Origin: Rhodopseudomonas sp. P2A-2r
GTDB lineage: Bacteria > Pseudomonadota > Alphaproteobacteria > Rhizobiales > Xanthobacteraceae
Length of the DNA stretch: 64,000 bases
NCBI RefSeq assembly: GCF_026015985.1
Contig: NZ_CP110389.1
Coordinates: 5,116,001 to 5,180,000, forward strand
Reading direction: 5' to 3'
Both the position numbers and the translations under genes were made by a program. The notes below the pieces were generated by a model. The model was not told where the DNA came from and did not search any database. It saw nothing but the letters and a program-made list of their open reading frames with translations. This document shows positions 57,163-64,000 of the stretch, in pieces (position 1 is the first letter of the stretch; each line of letters opens with the position of its first letter).

Positions 57163-57561
57163 ATGGTGCGGAGAATTATGCGCAAGCCAGACCTACCAGA
57201 TTTGGAGGCCATGCAAGTCGACGAGCTCTGGACCATCCATGAGGAGCTCACGAAGATCCTGTCCGACCGAATTCTTGGTGAAAAACGCGAGCTCGAAAAC
57301 AGGCTCTCGAAGTTGAACCAGACCGCCCCCTTGACGGCCGACGGGCTGCGGAAACGCCCCTCCCGTCGCAAGTATCCCAAGGTCCTACCCAAGTATTTCA
57401 ATCCCTTGGCGCCGAGCGAAACATGGTCGGGCCGGGGAAAGAGACCTCGCTGGCTCGCTTTGGCGCTCCAGGCTGGACATGTCCTAGAAGAGCTGAAAAT
57501 CAAGAGAAACGACGACGACAACGATCCTGAATTGGTTCCCGCGGAGCAGTCGTCATCCTGA
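57163..57561 (+). CDS. H-NS family nucleoid-associated regulator (copy 2)
   Basis: From ATG 57163 (57178 is possible) the protein has an N-terminal helical segment (LEAMQVDELWTIHEELTKIL then RILGEKRELENRLSKL) and the DNA-binding motif YFNPLAPSETWSGRGKRPRW. The C-terminal tail is acidic (NDDDNDPELVPAEQ), unlike copy 1. The two copies clearly differ in sequence, so they may form hetero-oligomers or have different targets. Confidence 0.88.
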   Translation: MVRRIMRKPDLPDLEAMQVDELWTIHEELTKILSDRILGEKRELENRLSKLNQTAPLTADGLRKRPSRRKYPKVLPKYFNPLAPSETWSGRGKRPRWLALALQAGHVLEELKIKRNDDDNDPELVPAEQSSS

Positions 57562-58443
57562 CCGTGACGCAATCGCTAGAGATCGCAACAGTTCGGCTTG
57601 GCGCGCGGTGTCACGCAGCGCCACTTCGCGAATGCGCCGTCGCTGCGAGAGGCCCACAAAGGGACTTGTCAGCGCTAGCCACCATCGTCGCGAAGGGCAA
57701 CACTCTTCTGAACACCTCCAATGTCCCGAGGATCACCATCCCTTCGCGAGCCATCGTTGCGAAAGGCGACGCCGATCCGCGCGCCACGTGCATTCGACGA
57801 CAGCTGCCTGAGATCTCGATCGATCTCTCCGACCCTGTGGATCAATTCGTCGCAGATATCGATCCGCGCTTCAACCGTGGATTTGTCGCGCGGCTGCGCC
57901 GTTCGCGCCAGTCTAGCCCTGGCATTCCTCAAACAGAAGATCGACACGACAATTCTATCGGCGGGCATTTCGCGGGTCGGCATCCGTTGGCGCTCCCAAT
58001 GTCCAGGTCCGTTGATCTATCTGAAGTTGGATAGTCGACCGAGCAATTGGTTCAACGCCATGAAGAGTTTTTCTTGGAAAAAATAAAAAAATATCCTGAC
58101 GAACACGCACGCGAGCCGTCGGTTCAGCAATGTGCCCAGCGCTCGTTCGACGGGACGTAGATTTCACCGTGAAGGCTGTCGCCGCAACGGGCCCCTCAAC
58201 GCTGAAAGACCGTGTGATCGATTCCTCGACGTAGTCGGATGGCAAACATGACCCGGTGGCCGAACCTTCGTAGGACGCGCTGGGAGGCGCGTGGCGGGCA
58301 CTCTAAGCGCAGCCAGATAGGCACCTCGCGCCGATCGGCCCAACACGGGCAAATTCCGGAACGCCCCTGAGCCCCGGCGCCCCTGCATCGCCGCATCTCG
58401 ACCGCCGCCGTTGCTCTCGCCCCAGCCGATACGGTCTCACGCC
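57562..58443. other. gene-poor region
   Basis: Several frames are open on both strands (for example 57564-58034 plus and 57675-57983 minus), but none shows a motif, membrane segment or convincing ribosome site. A short imperfect repeat (catcgtcgcgaagggcaa at about 57687 and catcgttgcgaaaggcga at about 57752) is present. I see no further structure. Confidence 0.4.
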
Positions 58444-58701
58444 TCAGAAGAATTTACTCAGCAACTTGTCCAGCCACTCAAGCAGATCGCGATCCCGGTC
58501 GCCGCGCGGAGGACCGTCACGGCCGCCACCGGACTTCGCGACGGCCTCCGAATTCAACGACGTCGACAGGAGCATCGTCAATGCCGGTGGCGTAACGGCC
58601 GCGAATTTCCCGCACGCGGCCAGAAACTTGCGCCGGTCTTCGTCGAGTTGATCTTGTAACGGATCTTGACCTTCCACTTTTGGATCGTTGTCAGCAGACA
58701 T
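58444..58701 (-). CDS. small Tat-signal protein, candidate partner of the PqqD-HprK module
   Basis: The 85-residue protein has an acidic N-terminus, a twin-arginine motif DRRKFLAACGKFA (Arg 23-24), a hydrophobic stretch VTPPALTMLLSTSLNSEAVA, then a Gly-rich hinge (SGGGRDGPPRGDRDRD) and an amphipathic C-terminal helix LLEWLDKLLSKFF. GGGGA lies upstream of the ATG. Similar small RRxFL...TPP proteins occur in alphaproteobacteria, but I know no proven role. It is divergent from the PqqD-HprK fusion with an AT-rich shared promoter. It could be exported folded, or be the peptide that the neighbouring enzymes act on (inference). Confidence 0.75.
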   Translation of the reverse strand: MSADNDPKVEGQDPLQDQLDEDRRKFLAACGKFAAVTPPALTMLLSTSLNSEAVAKSGGGRDGPPRGDRDRDLLEWLDKLLSKFF

Positions 58702-58822
58702 GTCACGTCCCCGCGTTTAATTAAAATGAAAGATTGCCGTTTATTTAAATCGAATTAAATATAGAGTCAAGTTTACGTCGAACCGGCCGCTTGTGCGCCA
58801 CATCGGCGTAATAACTGGAGAA
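58702..58822. promoter_or_regulatory. AT-rich divergent promoter
   Basis: The stretch ttaattaaaatgaaagattg and tttatttaaatcgaattaaa lies between the Tat-signal protein gene and the PqqD-HprK gene, which face apart. Both genes probably start transcription here. Confidence 0.45.
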
Positions 58823-59965
58823 ATGATGGATTCAATTGCGCCTCAAGGATCCAAGCCAACGTTCGGCGGTCTTCGACCGGCAACCGGCACGTCGTTCGCG
58901 CTCATCGGACAGTTGCCGGTACTGTTCAGCGAATACGCGCAAGAGCTTTTCGAGTTGACTGACGTGGCTGCCTTCATCTGGTGCAGCATGCAGGACGAGG
59001 TGTCGTTGGAGACAATCCGCGATCGACTCATCGATCGCGGTCTGAGCGCCACAGGGGCGCGCCAGACCTTGCGAGACGCTCTTAATCAATGGCTGAGAGC
59101 TGGACTGCTTGTGCCCCATATCGACGCTGCCGATTTCGCGTTCACCGCGCTGATCGGCCTGCGGCCTCTCGAAGTCCGCGCATCGGATGCCGGGGTCCTC
59201 GACCTCCTGAAGTCGTTGTTCGTCTCAACGGCGGCCCCCGCCAGCAAAGCGGAGGCGACCTTCACGGTTCATCGGTTTGGCGACTCCTCCATCTTGATGC
59301 ACGACGGCCGCATGATCCTCCATTGCTCCTTAAAAGAGCTTGCTCCTAGCTTCAGGGCCTATGCCGTCAAGCATCTGCTGCTCGCTGCCGGTGCCCGCGA
59401 TGTGATCTTCCACGCTGCCGCCGTGACGTCAGGCGATCGCGGAATGCTGATCAGCGCGCCGCCGGGAGTGGGCAAGAGTACGATCACCATGCATCTGCTG
59501 CATGCTGGTCTCCGATTTGCGACTGACGATATCGTGTTCATCGCGCCCGATGGCTCGATCAGGGGCGCGCCATTTGCGCCGACGCTGAAGTCCGGTGCCT
59601 GGCCGCTTATCGGAGACTTCAGGCCCGATCTATTCAGTGTCCCGAGCCATGACCGGTTTGACGGCAAGGCGGTCCGCTATCTGGACGTCGGGTCCAATCT
59701 GCACAAAGGCGCAATGCGGGCGAGCTGGTTCATCTTTCTCGAACGTACGACCCGCTGCGCGCCGCCGGTGCTGGAGGAACTGAGCGCTCTGGAAACCCTC
59801 AAGCGGATCGTCGGCGCCTCTTACGCGAGCCATGGCAAGCTGACCAGCGACGGCTTCGGCATGCTAAAGAACATGGTGTCCCGTACGCGCTCCTTTGTGC
59901 TCCATTACACGGAAGCTGAGGAGGCCGTCGACAAGCTGTTGGAGCTCTGCGATGGCAAGCTATAG
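58823..59965 (+). CDS. PqqD-like domain fused to HprK-related kinase
   Basis: The protein has about 380 residues from ATG 58823 (GGAG upstream; an ATG at 58826 is equally possible). Residues about 20-100 resemble PqqD peptide chaperones (FSEYAQELFELTDVAAFIWC; IRDRLIDRGLSATGARQTLR). From about 175 an HPr kinase-like domain follows: DVIFHAAAVTSGDRGMLISA, Walker A APPGVGKSTITMHLLHAG, and the DD motif of HprK in LRFATDDIVFIAPDG. In the HPr-rel-A systems I know of, PqqD-like and HprK-related proteins are usually separate, so the fusion is notable. No HPr or PTS gene is near. Its stop overlaps the nucleotidyltransferase start. Confidence 0.82.
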   Translation: MMDSIAPQGSKPTFGGLRPATGTSFALIGQLPVLFSEYAQELFELTDVAAFIWCSMQDEVSLETIRDRLIDRGLSATGARQTLRDALNQWLRAGLLVPHIDAADFAFTALIGLRPLEVRASDAGVLDLLKSLFVSTAAPASKAEATFTVHRFGDSSILMHDGRMILHCSLKELAPSFRAYAVKHLLLAAGARDVIFHAAAVTSGDRGMLISAPPGVGKSTITMHLLHAGLRFATDDIVFIAPDGSIRGAPFAPTLKSGAWPLIGDFRPDLFSVPSHDRFDGKAVRYLDVGSNLHKGAMRASWFIFLERTTRCAPPVLEELSALETLKRIVGASYASHGKLTSDGFGMLKNMVSRTRSFVLHYTEAEEAVDKLLELCDGKL

Positions 59966-61019
59966 CCGCGCACTGCTGCCGCTCTGCGCGTGTTTCCGGG
60001 GCGACGATCCCGGGCGCACCGATTGGACGGCACTTCTAGCCCTCGCCAACCACACATTGACGACACCGTCGCTGGCCGTCTTCGTCAGGTCGCAGCTCGC
60101 TACGATTCCGGCCGACGTCGCCGCCTATGTCCGGGAACTCCATGAACGCAACGCGATCCGCAACGATCGCCTGAACGCTCAACTCGAAGAGGCCGTTCTC
60201 TCGCTGAACCGCGTCGGGATAACTCCCGTCCTCGTGAAGGGGACAGCCACGCTCGCAACTATTCCACTGTCCGATCGCGCACTTCGATTGATGTCCGATC
60301 TGGATCTTGTTGTCGGCCCCAACGAGATCGCCGCCGCCATGAAGGCACTGGCGGCGATCGGCTACAGCATCGATTATGAGTCGGACAGGCGACACACGAA
60401 GAAATGGTACGCCGACCTCAAACGCTCCCAAGACGTCGGAACTATCGACTTGCATGAGGCGTTTCCTGGCCAGCCTTTTTACGATCAAACACCGGACGAG
60501 CTTCGTCTCCACCTGCAGCTGATCCGCCTGGGCGGCGCCAGTGCACTGGTTCCCTCCCCGGAGCTTCAGGCGCTAATGTTGGTGGTGCACGATCAGTTTC
60601 AGGACTACGACTACTGGACCGGCTGCATCGACCTGCGGCATCTGCTCGACTTGAAGGCGATTTTTGCAGCGCCCGGTGGCTTCCGTTGGGAACTCCTCGA
60701 GACGATGACATCTAGTGCGATCGCGCGAAACGCCCTTGAAACACAGCTCTTGCTGCTCACTACGCTTTTCGACGTCCAATTTCCTGTCCGTCATCGGCGA
60801 CGGATGCCGAAGCTCCGGGCATGGCGCCAACTGTATCAGGCGAGGTTTCCTGCCGTCCGCTATCTGCTTCTTCCGATGGGGCTGCTCGACCTTCGAAGAC
60901 ATCGCGCACGCCCGGGACCGGCAGGATCGGGCGGGGCGAAGAAGCGCTGGTTTCCCAAGGTCAGCACCTTTCTCTTTCTGCTCTCGCTGTCGCGCCGGTA
61001 CCGCGCCGGAAAACTGTAA
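59952..61019 (+). CDS. nucleotidyltransferase family protein (NTP_transf_5-like)
   Basis: The 355-residue protein has the core GITPVLVKGTATLATIPLSD and RALRLMSDLDLVVGPNEIAA, where SDLDL supplies the two metal-binding Asp of the nucleotidyltransferase fold, and a later DLHEAF for the third. Helical C-terminal regions follow (ELQALMLVVHDQFQDYDYWT then GCIDLRHLLDL). The ATG overlaps the PqqD-HprK stop by 14 bases, so the two are coupled. The family is known as a partner of PqqD/HprK-related genes; the substrate is unknown. Confidence 0.85.
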   Translation: MASYSRALLPLCACFRGDDPGRTDWTALLALANHTLTTPSLAVFVRSQLATIPADVAAYVRELHERNAIRNDRLNAQLEEAVLSLNRVGITPVLVKGTATLATIPLSDRALRLMSDLDLVVGPNEIAAAMKALAAIGYSIDYESDRRHTKKWYADLKRSQDVGTIDLHEAFPGQPFYDQTPDELRLHLQLIRLGGASALVPSPELQALMLVVHDQFQDYDYWTGCIDLRHLLDLKAIFAAPGGFRWELLETMTSSAIARNALETQLLLLTTLFDVQFPVRHRRRMPKLRAWRQLYQARFPAVRYLLLPMGLLDLRRHRARPGPAGSGGAKKRWFPKVSTFLFLLSLSRRYRAGKL

Positions 61020-61199
61020 GGCATTAAGCGCTCTCCCATTTGGGTGATACACTTAAGCAACATTTGATAACTATTATTAGTTGAAAAAAGGATGTCGAGA
61101 GATTTCAGTTTGTATCCGGCAGCATTTTCTGTAACTTCATCATCGCCGGGTATTTGAGATATGCGTGACTACTAGATCGCCAACGACAATTGCAAATCG

Positions 61200-61550
61200 G
61201 TGACAACCGTGAGTTCATTGGTTCGAAGTGCTGTTGCGACACAACGTTTGGCTGACGTTTCTATCCATATAAGGAACCTCATGAGGGACCTCTATGAACT
61301 ACGGGAGGCCGTAGCCCAAGCCGAGGGCCGCGCCCGTGTCGCGGAGGGTACGCGACGATGGCAAAAGTTCCCGCCGCGCGCAGAGATCGCTTGCGACGGG
61401 CAGCAAACCATATCAAGGCGGCATTGTCCGCATGCGGCGCGACGTGACGCCCCCTCTGCTAACCGACGTAAGCGGACGGGTCGAAGAGGTATTGTATCAC
61501 CCGCTGTCGGCGATCGACGACGTTCTGGCCCTCGACCGTTGCAGCCTTGA
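61200..61550 (+). CDS. small hypothetical protein, possibly interrupted
   Basis: The first 55 residues (SLVRSAVATQRLADVSIHIR; NLMRDLYELREAVAQAEGRA) read like a real helical protein; the rest of the frame is Arg/Pro-rich and looks like non-coding translation. The gene may end early through a shift near 61370. No function can be given. The wider region 61020-62030 otherwise shows only frames without motifs. Confidence 0.35.
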   Translation: MTTVSSLVRSAVATQRLADVSIHIRNLMRDLYELREAVAQAEGRARVAEGTRRWQKFPPRAEIACDGQQTISRRHCPHAARRDAPSANRRKRTGRRGIVSPAVGDRRRSGPRPLQP

Positions 61551-62030
61551 TCTGGCGGATTTCCGGAACGGGGGATCGCAGTTGCTCTCGCTCGACCGCG
61601 GTAGGATCTGATGAACGATTCTGGCCTATACGGCGACAGACCGCGCCGGGGGCGAGCGCGTTGTCGCCTCTCCATCATAAAGGAGCCGGGAGCCACAATC
61701 GCCCGGACGGCCGGCTACAGACTAACGCTCGCCCAATTTCTCCACCGACTTTGTTCGATGGCTCGGCGGTGCGAGGACGCGCAGCCAGCGTCGCAGTCGA
61801 TCAAGCAACCTTGCCGAACGCGCAATCCGGAACATCCTCGTCCAGCAGTATCAATCATGCGGAGACTGGAATCATTTGCCGATCCAAAATCGAATTATGC
61901 TCCCTCCAGTGAATCTCGCTGGTAATTCACATTAACAGCGTGACTGAATTTTCGAGATGGAGCGTGGACGCTCGATACCTCATGATTGATAGTCCGATAC
62001 ATGTCCGGCAACGTGATAGGAGCTCTCAAT

Positions 62031-62507
62031 ATGGCGAAAAAATCAGCGATCGACGAATTTTCCGCCGGAATCATCACTAGAGTTAGCGTCTACCTGACAG
62101 CATGTCTGGGCATGCTCCTCACGTTCGCGATGCTGGTTCGTACGCTTGATCCGCTAGAGGCAAAAAGGCTGACGCCGACCGATGAACTCCTCGTTCTATT
62201 TGTCACGCTGCTTTTCACGTACATTGCAGTATGGTGTGCCGGCTTCCTCGCCGTTACTTCGACAAAGAATAAGATGCTTCAATCGTCCAAAGGGAATTAT
62301 CGTCGCGACACCTCGCATAGCGAGAGCCGCAGGCTCGGCAAACGCACAACGGAAACAGCAAGATTGACGTCTGAAGAACGCGGATCTACCGCTCCGAAGA
62401 GACGAGCCATGCCATCTTTCTGGAGCAAGATCGACCAGATCACCTTTCCTTCAAAGGCGTCGGATTCGCCTCGCGAAAGCGTGCGTGACGACGCAAAGCG
62501 TGCGTGA
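62031..62507 (+). CDS. hypothetical membrane protein with two membrane segments
   Basis: From ATG 62031, with AGGAG eight bases upstream, the protein has 158 residues. Two hydrophobic helices are clear: VSVYLTACLGMLLTFAMLV and LLVLFVTLLFTYIAVWCAGF. The polar C-terminal tail is Ser/Arg/Lys-rich (RRDTSHSESRRLGKRTTETA). I recognise no family. It is a stand-alone gene. Confidence 0.55.
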   Translation: MAKKSAIDEFSAGIITRVSVYLTACLGMLLTFAMLVRTLDPLEAKRLTPTDELLVLFVTLLFTYIAVWCAGFLAVTSTKNKMLQSSKGNYRRDTSHSESRRLGKRTTETARLTSEERGSTAPKRRAMPSFWSKIDQITFPSKASDSPRESVRDDAKRA

Positions 62508-62739
62508 CGGCGTCATGAGGGAATACGAACGACCGAGATGATTAAGCCGGAGACCGACCTGATCATGATCTGGACAATTGCGAACATTCGGCAAGTTCGC
62601 CGCCCAAGCATTCCGATGTTCCGGGAATCAATTAACGAACCGCACTGCCAGCATGAGCCGATCGCTCCGGATAGAGGTGGAGTCGCCCGGTGAAAGCACG
62701 ACGTATCCTGAACGAAGCGGGTCCCAGATGCACTTTCTC

Positions 62740-62907
62740 TCATGATCTCATTTTCGCGCCCGCCCGCGGAACATTCGCTGCTTGCCGCGCAAACGCAGTC
62801 GCCAATCGGCGGACGCCGCTGTAGGTTTTGCGGACAATCCGAATCTGGCCAAGGACGTAGTGGAACTCTCTTTGATTGACTTTCCGCGCGATCGACTTGA
62901 GGTCCAT
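62740..62907 (-). CDS. small basic hypothetical protein
   Basis: An ATG at 62907 follows a strong ribosome site (GAGGAGG, seven bases away) and opens a 55-residue basic frame (MDLKSIARKVNQREFHYVLG; SGVRRLATAFARQAANVP). The Shine-Dalgarno match is the main reason to call it. Function unknown; a frame on the other strand (62782-63015) is less convincing. Confidence 0.4.
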   Translation of the reverse strand: MDLKSIARKVNQREFHYVLGQIRIVRKTYSGVRRLATAFARQAANVPRAGAKMRS

Positions 62908-63679
62908 AGCTGCCCTCCTCGCAGTGAGGTGAGACGGACGTTCAATGTGGCTCGCGAGGTGCCTGTCAGAACTCCGGTCACGCAATCATCCACAAGAGCC
63001 CTAGAAAATAAATAGTATTAAATCTATCTGTAAAATAATTAAATACTGCTAGCCGACGTTGTCAAGCCAAGGCCGATGAGCCTGCACGGAAGCCTCCGTC
63101 GGCCGCTCCAGCCACCACGACGTTGCCCATCACGGAAGGTTCTTGCCGGGCTCCCGAACAGACCATCCCGCAAAATTGGGCTTCGTTTGCATATCGCGCA
63201 ATTAAACGAGGCTCCATGTAGGAATTGCCTTCAAAGTTTCGTCCTCCGAGGGTGCGGCGTCGTTCACATCCGGTACTGTCCAAACTCGCAAAACCATCGA
63301 ACGGTCACAAGATGCCGGGAGCGACGGCCTTCGAACTCGTCTGGGAAGGTAGAAACTCCCGGCCCGGCATTAGGTCTGAAGATATTGGTGCGGGTCTGGG
63401 TCCCGAGGTGGGGCCACCACCGATCTCGCTTGATGTGGAAATACCCGACGCGTGGCCCGATATTTGCGTATGCTGATCTCTTAGCGCCGCCGCTTCAGAT
63501 TCGTGGGCGCGATGATCGATGTTGCGACCGGGTAGCGGCAATGTACGCGAATCCATTCATCCTTCCCGGAAGTTCAGAGAGCGACGAAATATCGACGGCT
63601 GACCCTTTCTCATGAGTTGACTTGACGTCCCCACCGACGTCGACATGATGCGGGCAAGCAAGAACAAGATCGGGTGGAA
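62908..63679. other. intergenic region upstream of the CoA-transferase
   Basis: An AT-rich block at 63008-63045 (taaataaatagtattaaatc; aaataattaaatactgctag) probably holds a promoter. The rest has only frames without recognisable motifs. Confidence 0.4.
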
Positions 63680-64000
63680 ATGCCGAAATTGCCGTTGTCG
63701 GACATGCGCGTCGTGGAAATCGGATCCGGCGACGCCCTGAGCTATTGTGGAAAACTGTTCGCCGATTTCGGCGCTGAGGTCATCAAGGTCGAACCAACAG
63801 GTGGCGATCCGCTGCGCGGCATCGCCCCGTTTGTCGATGCCGGCGATGGCCGCCGCGAGAGCGGGACCTTCGCCTGGCTCAACACCAGCAAGCGCAGCAT
63901 CATCGCCGATCTCGACCGGCCTGCCGATGTCGCAAGAATAAGCGCGTTGCTGGCCACCGCCGACCTGCTGCTCGACGGCCGCCCGCCGTCGGCGATCCAG
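63680..64000 (+). CDS. CaiB/BaiF-family CoA-transferase (family III), 3' end outside window
   Basis: The 107 visible residues start MPKLPLSDMRVVEIGSGDAL and contain KLFADFGAEVIKVEPTGGDP and GTFAWLNTSKRSIIADLD, the N-terminal signature of family III CoA-transferases. The gene continues beyond the window. It probably marks the end of the EPS/secretion locus, since it belongs to general CoA metabolism. The acyl substrate cannot be told from this fragment. Confidence 0.88.
   Translation, partial: MPKLPLSDMRVVEIGSGDALSYCGKLFADFGAEVIKVEPTGGDPLRGIAPFVDAGDGRRESGTFAWLNTSKRSIIADLDRPADVARISALLATADLLLDGRPPSAIQ

Noticed and set aside
57564..58034. Plus-strand frame of 156 residues after the second H-NS gene
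   Set aside because: No recognisable motif, no good ribosome site, and competing frames on both strands.

Overview
The window looks like an exopolysaccharide (EPS) and surface-secretion locus of a GC-rich alphaproteobacterium. Hyphomicrobiales (Bradyrhizobium or Methylobacterium relatives) is my best guess, with Sphingomonadales as the alternative. The reasons are two H-NS proteins of the alphaproteobacterial type, DUF4082/cadherin-like secreted proteins with type I secretion, a PqqD/HprK-like module, and IS66/IS3/IS481/IS5-type elements. No rRNA, tRNA or CRISPR was seen.

Layout. (1) 1-14172: the 3' part of a large DUF4082/cadherin-like protein, a PPP-type phosphatase, then a minus-strand type I secretion operon (1036-aa beta-helix/Ig-like substrate, PrtD-type ABC, HlyD-type adaptor), an IS3-family element, and a stand-alone beta-helix paralogue with a Sec-type signal. 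(2) 14217-33719: glycosyltransferases, an FkbM methyltransferase, a Wzy-like polymerase, a glycosyltransferase-methyltransferase fusion, and a tightly overlapping minus-strand operon (wecG-like, wecB, wecC, Gfo/Idh/MocA oxidoreductase, Wzx flippase, acetyltransferase, aminotransferase, epimerase, second aminotransferase). (3) 34121-38328: an O-acyltransferase, then an IS66 element inserted with a perfect 8-bp duplication into an IS481-type remnant. (4) 38329-46023: a second type I secretion operon (DUF4082 protein, small conserved protein, HlyB-like ABC with a degenerate C39 domain, HlyD, and an unrecognised 392-aa protein). (5) 47060-55938: Wzc-type tyrosine autokinase, Wza-type export protein, a second O-antigen ligase/polymerase-like protein, an IS5-type remnant, and the priming polyprenyl glycosylphosphotransferase. 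(6) 56318-64000: two divergent H-NS genes, a module of a small Tat-signal protein, a PqqD-HprK fusion and a nucleotidyltransferase, small hypothetical genes, and the start of a CaiB/BaiF CoA-transferase.

Together the genes describe a Wzx/Wzy-dependent EPS pathway. The priming transferase loads the first sugar on undecaprenyl phosphate. WecB and WecC make UDP-ManNAcA, and the WbpB/E/D-like set adds a 3-acetamido group to a sugar nucleotide. Glycosyltransferases finish the unit, Wzx flips it, Wzy polymerises it, and Wzc/Wza export it. Two type I systems secrete adhesin-like proteins that probably share the matrix.

An overriding caution: at least nine otherwise intact, conserved genes are broken by single-base shifts, nearly all at a short G/C (or A/T) run that looks one base too short. 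This looks like homopolymer under-calling in the assembly, not gene decay. Those genes are therefore annotated as single reading units, with the shift site given.
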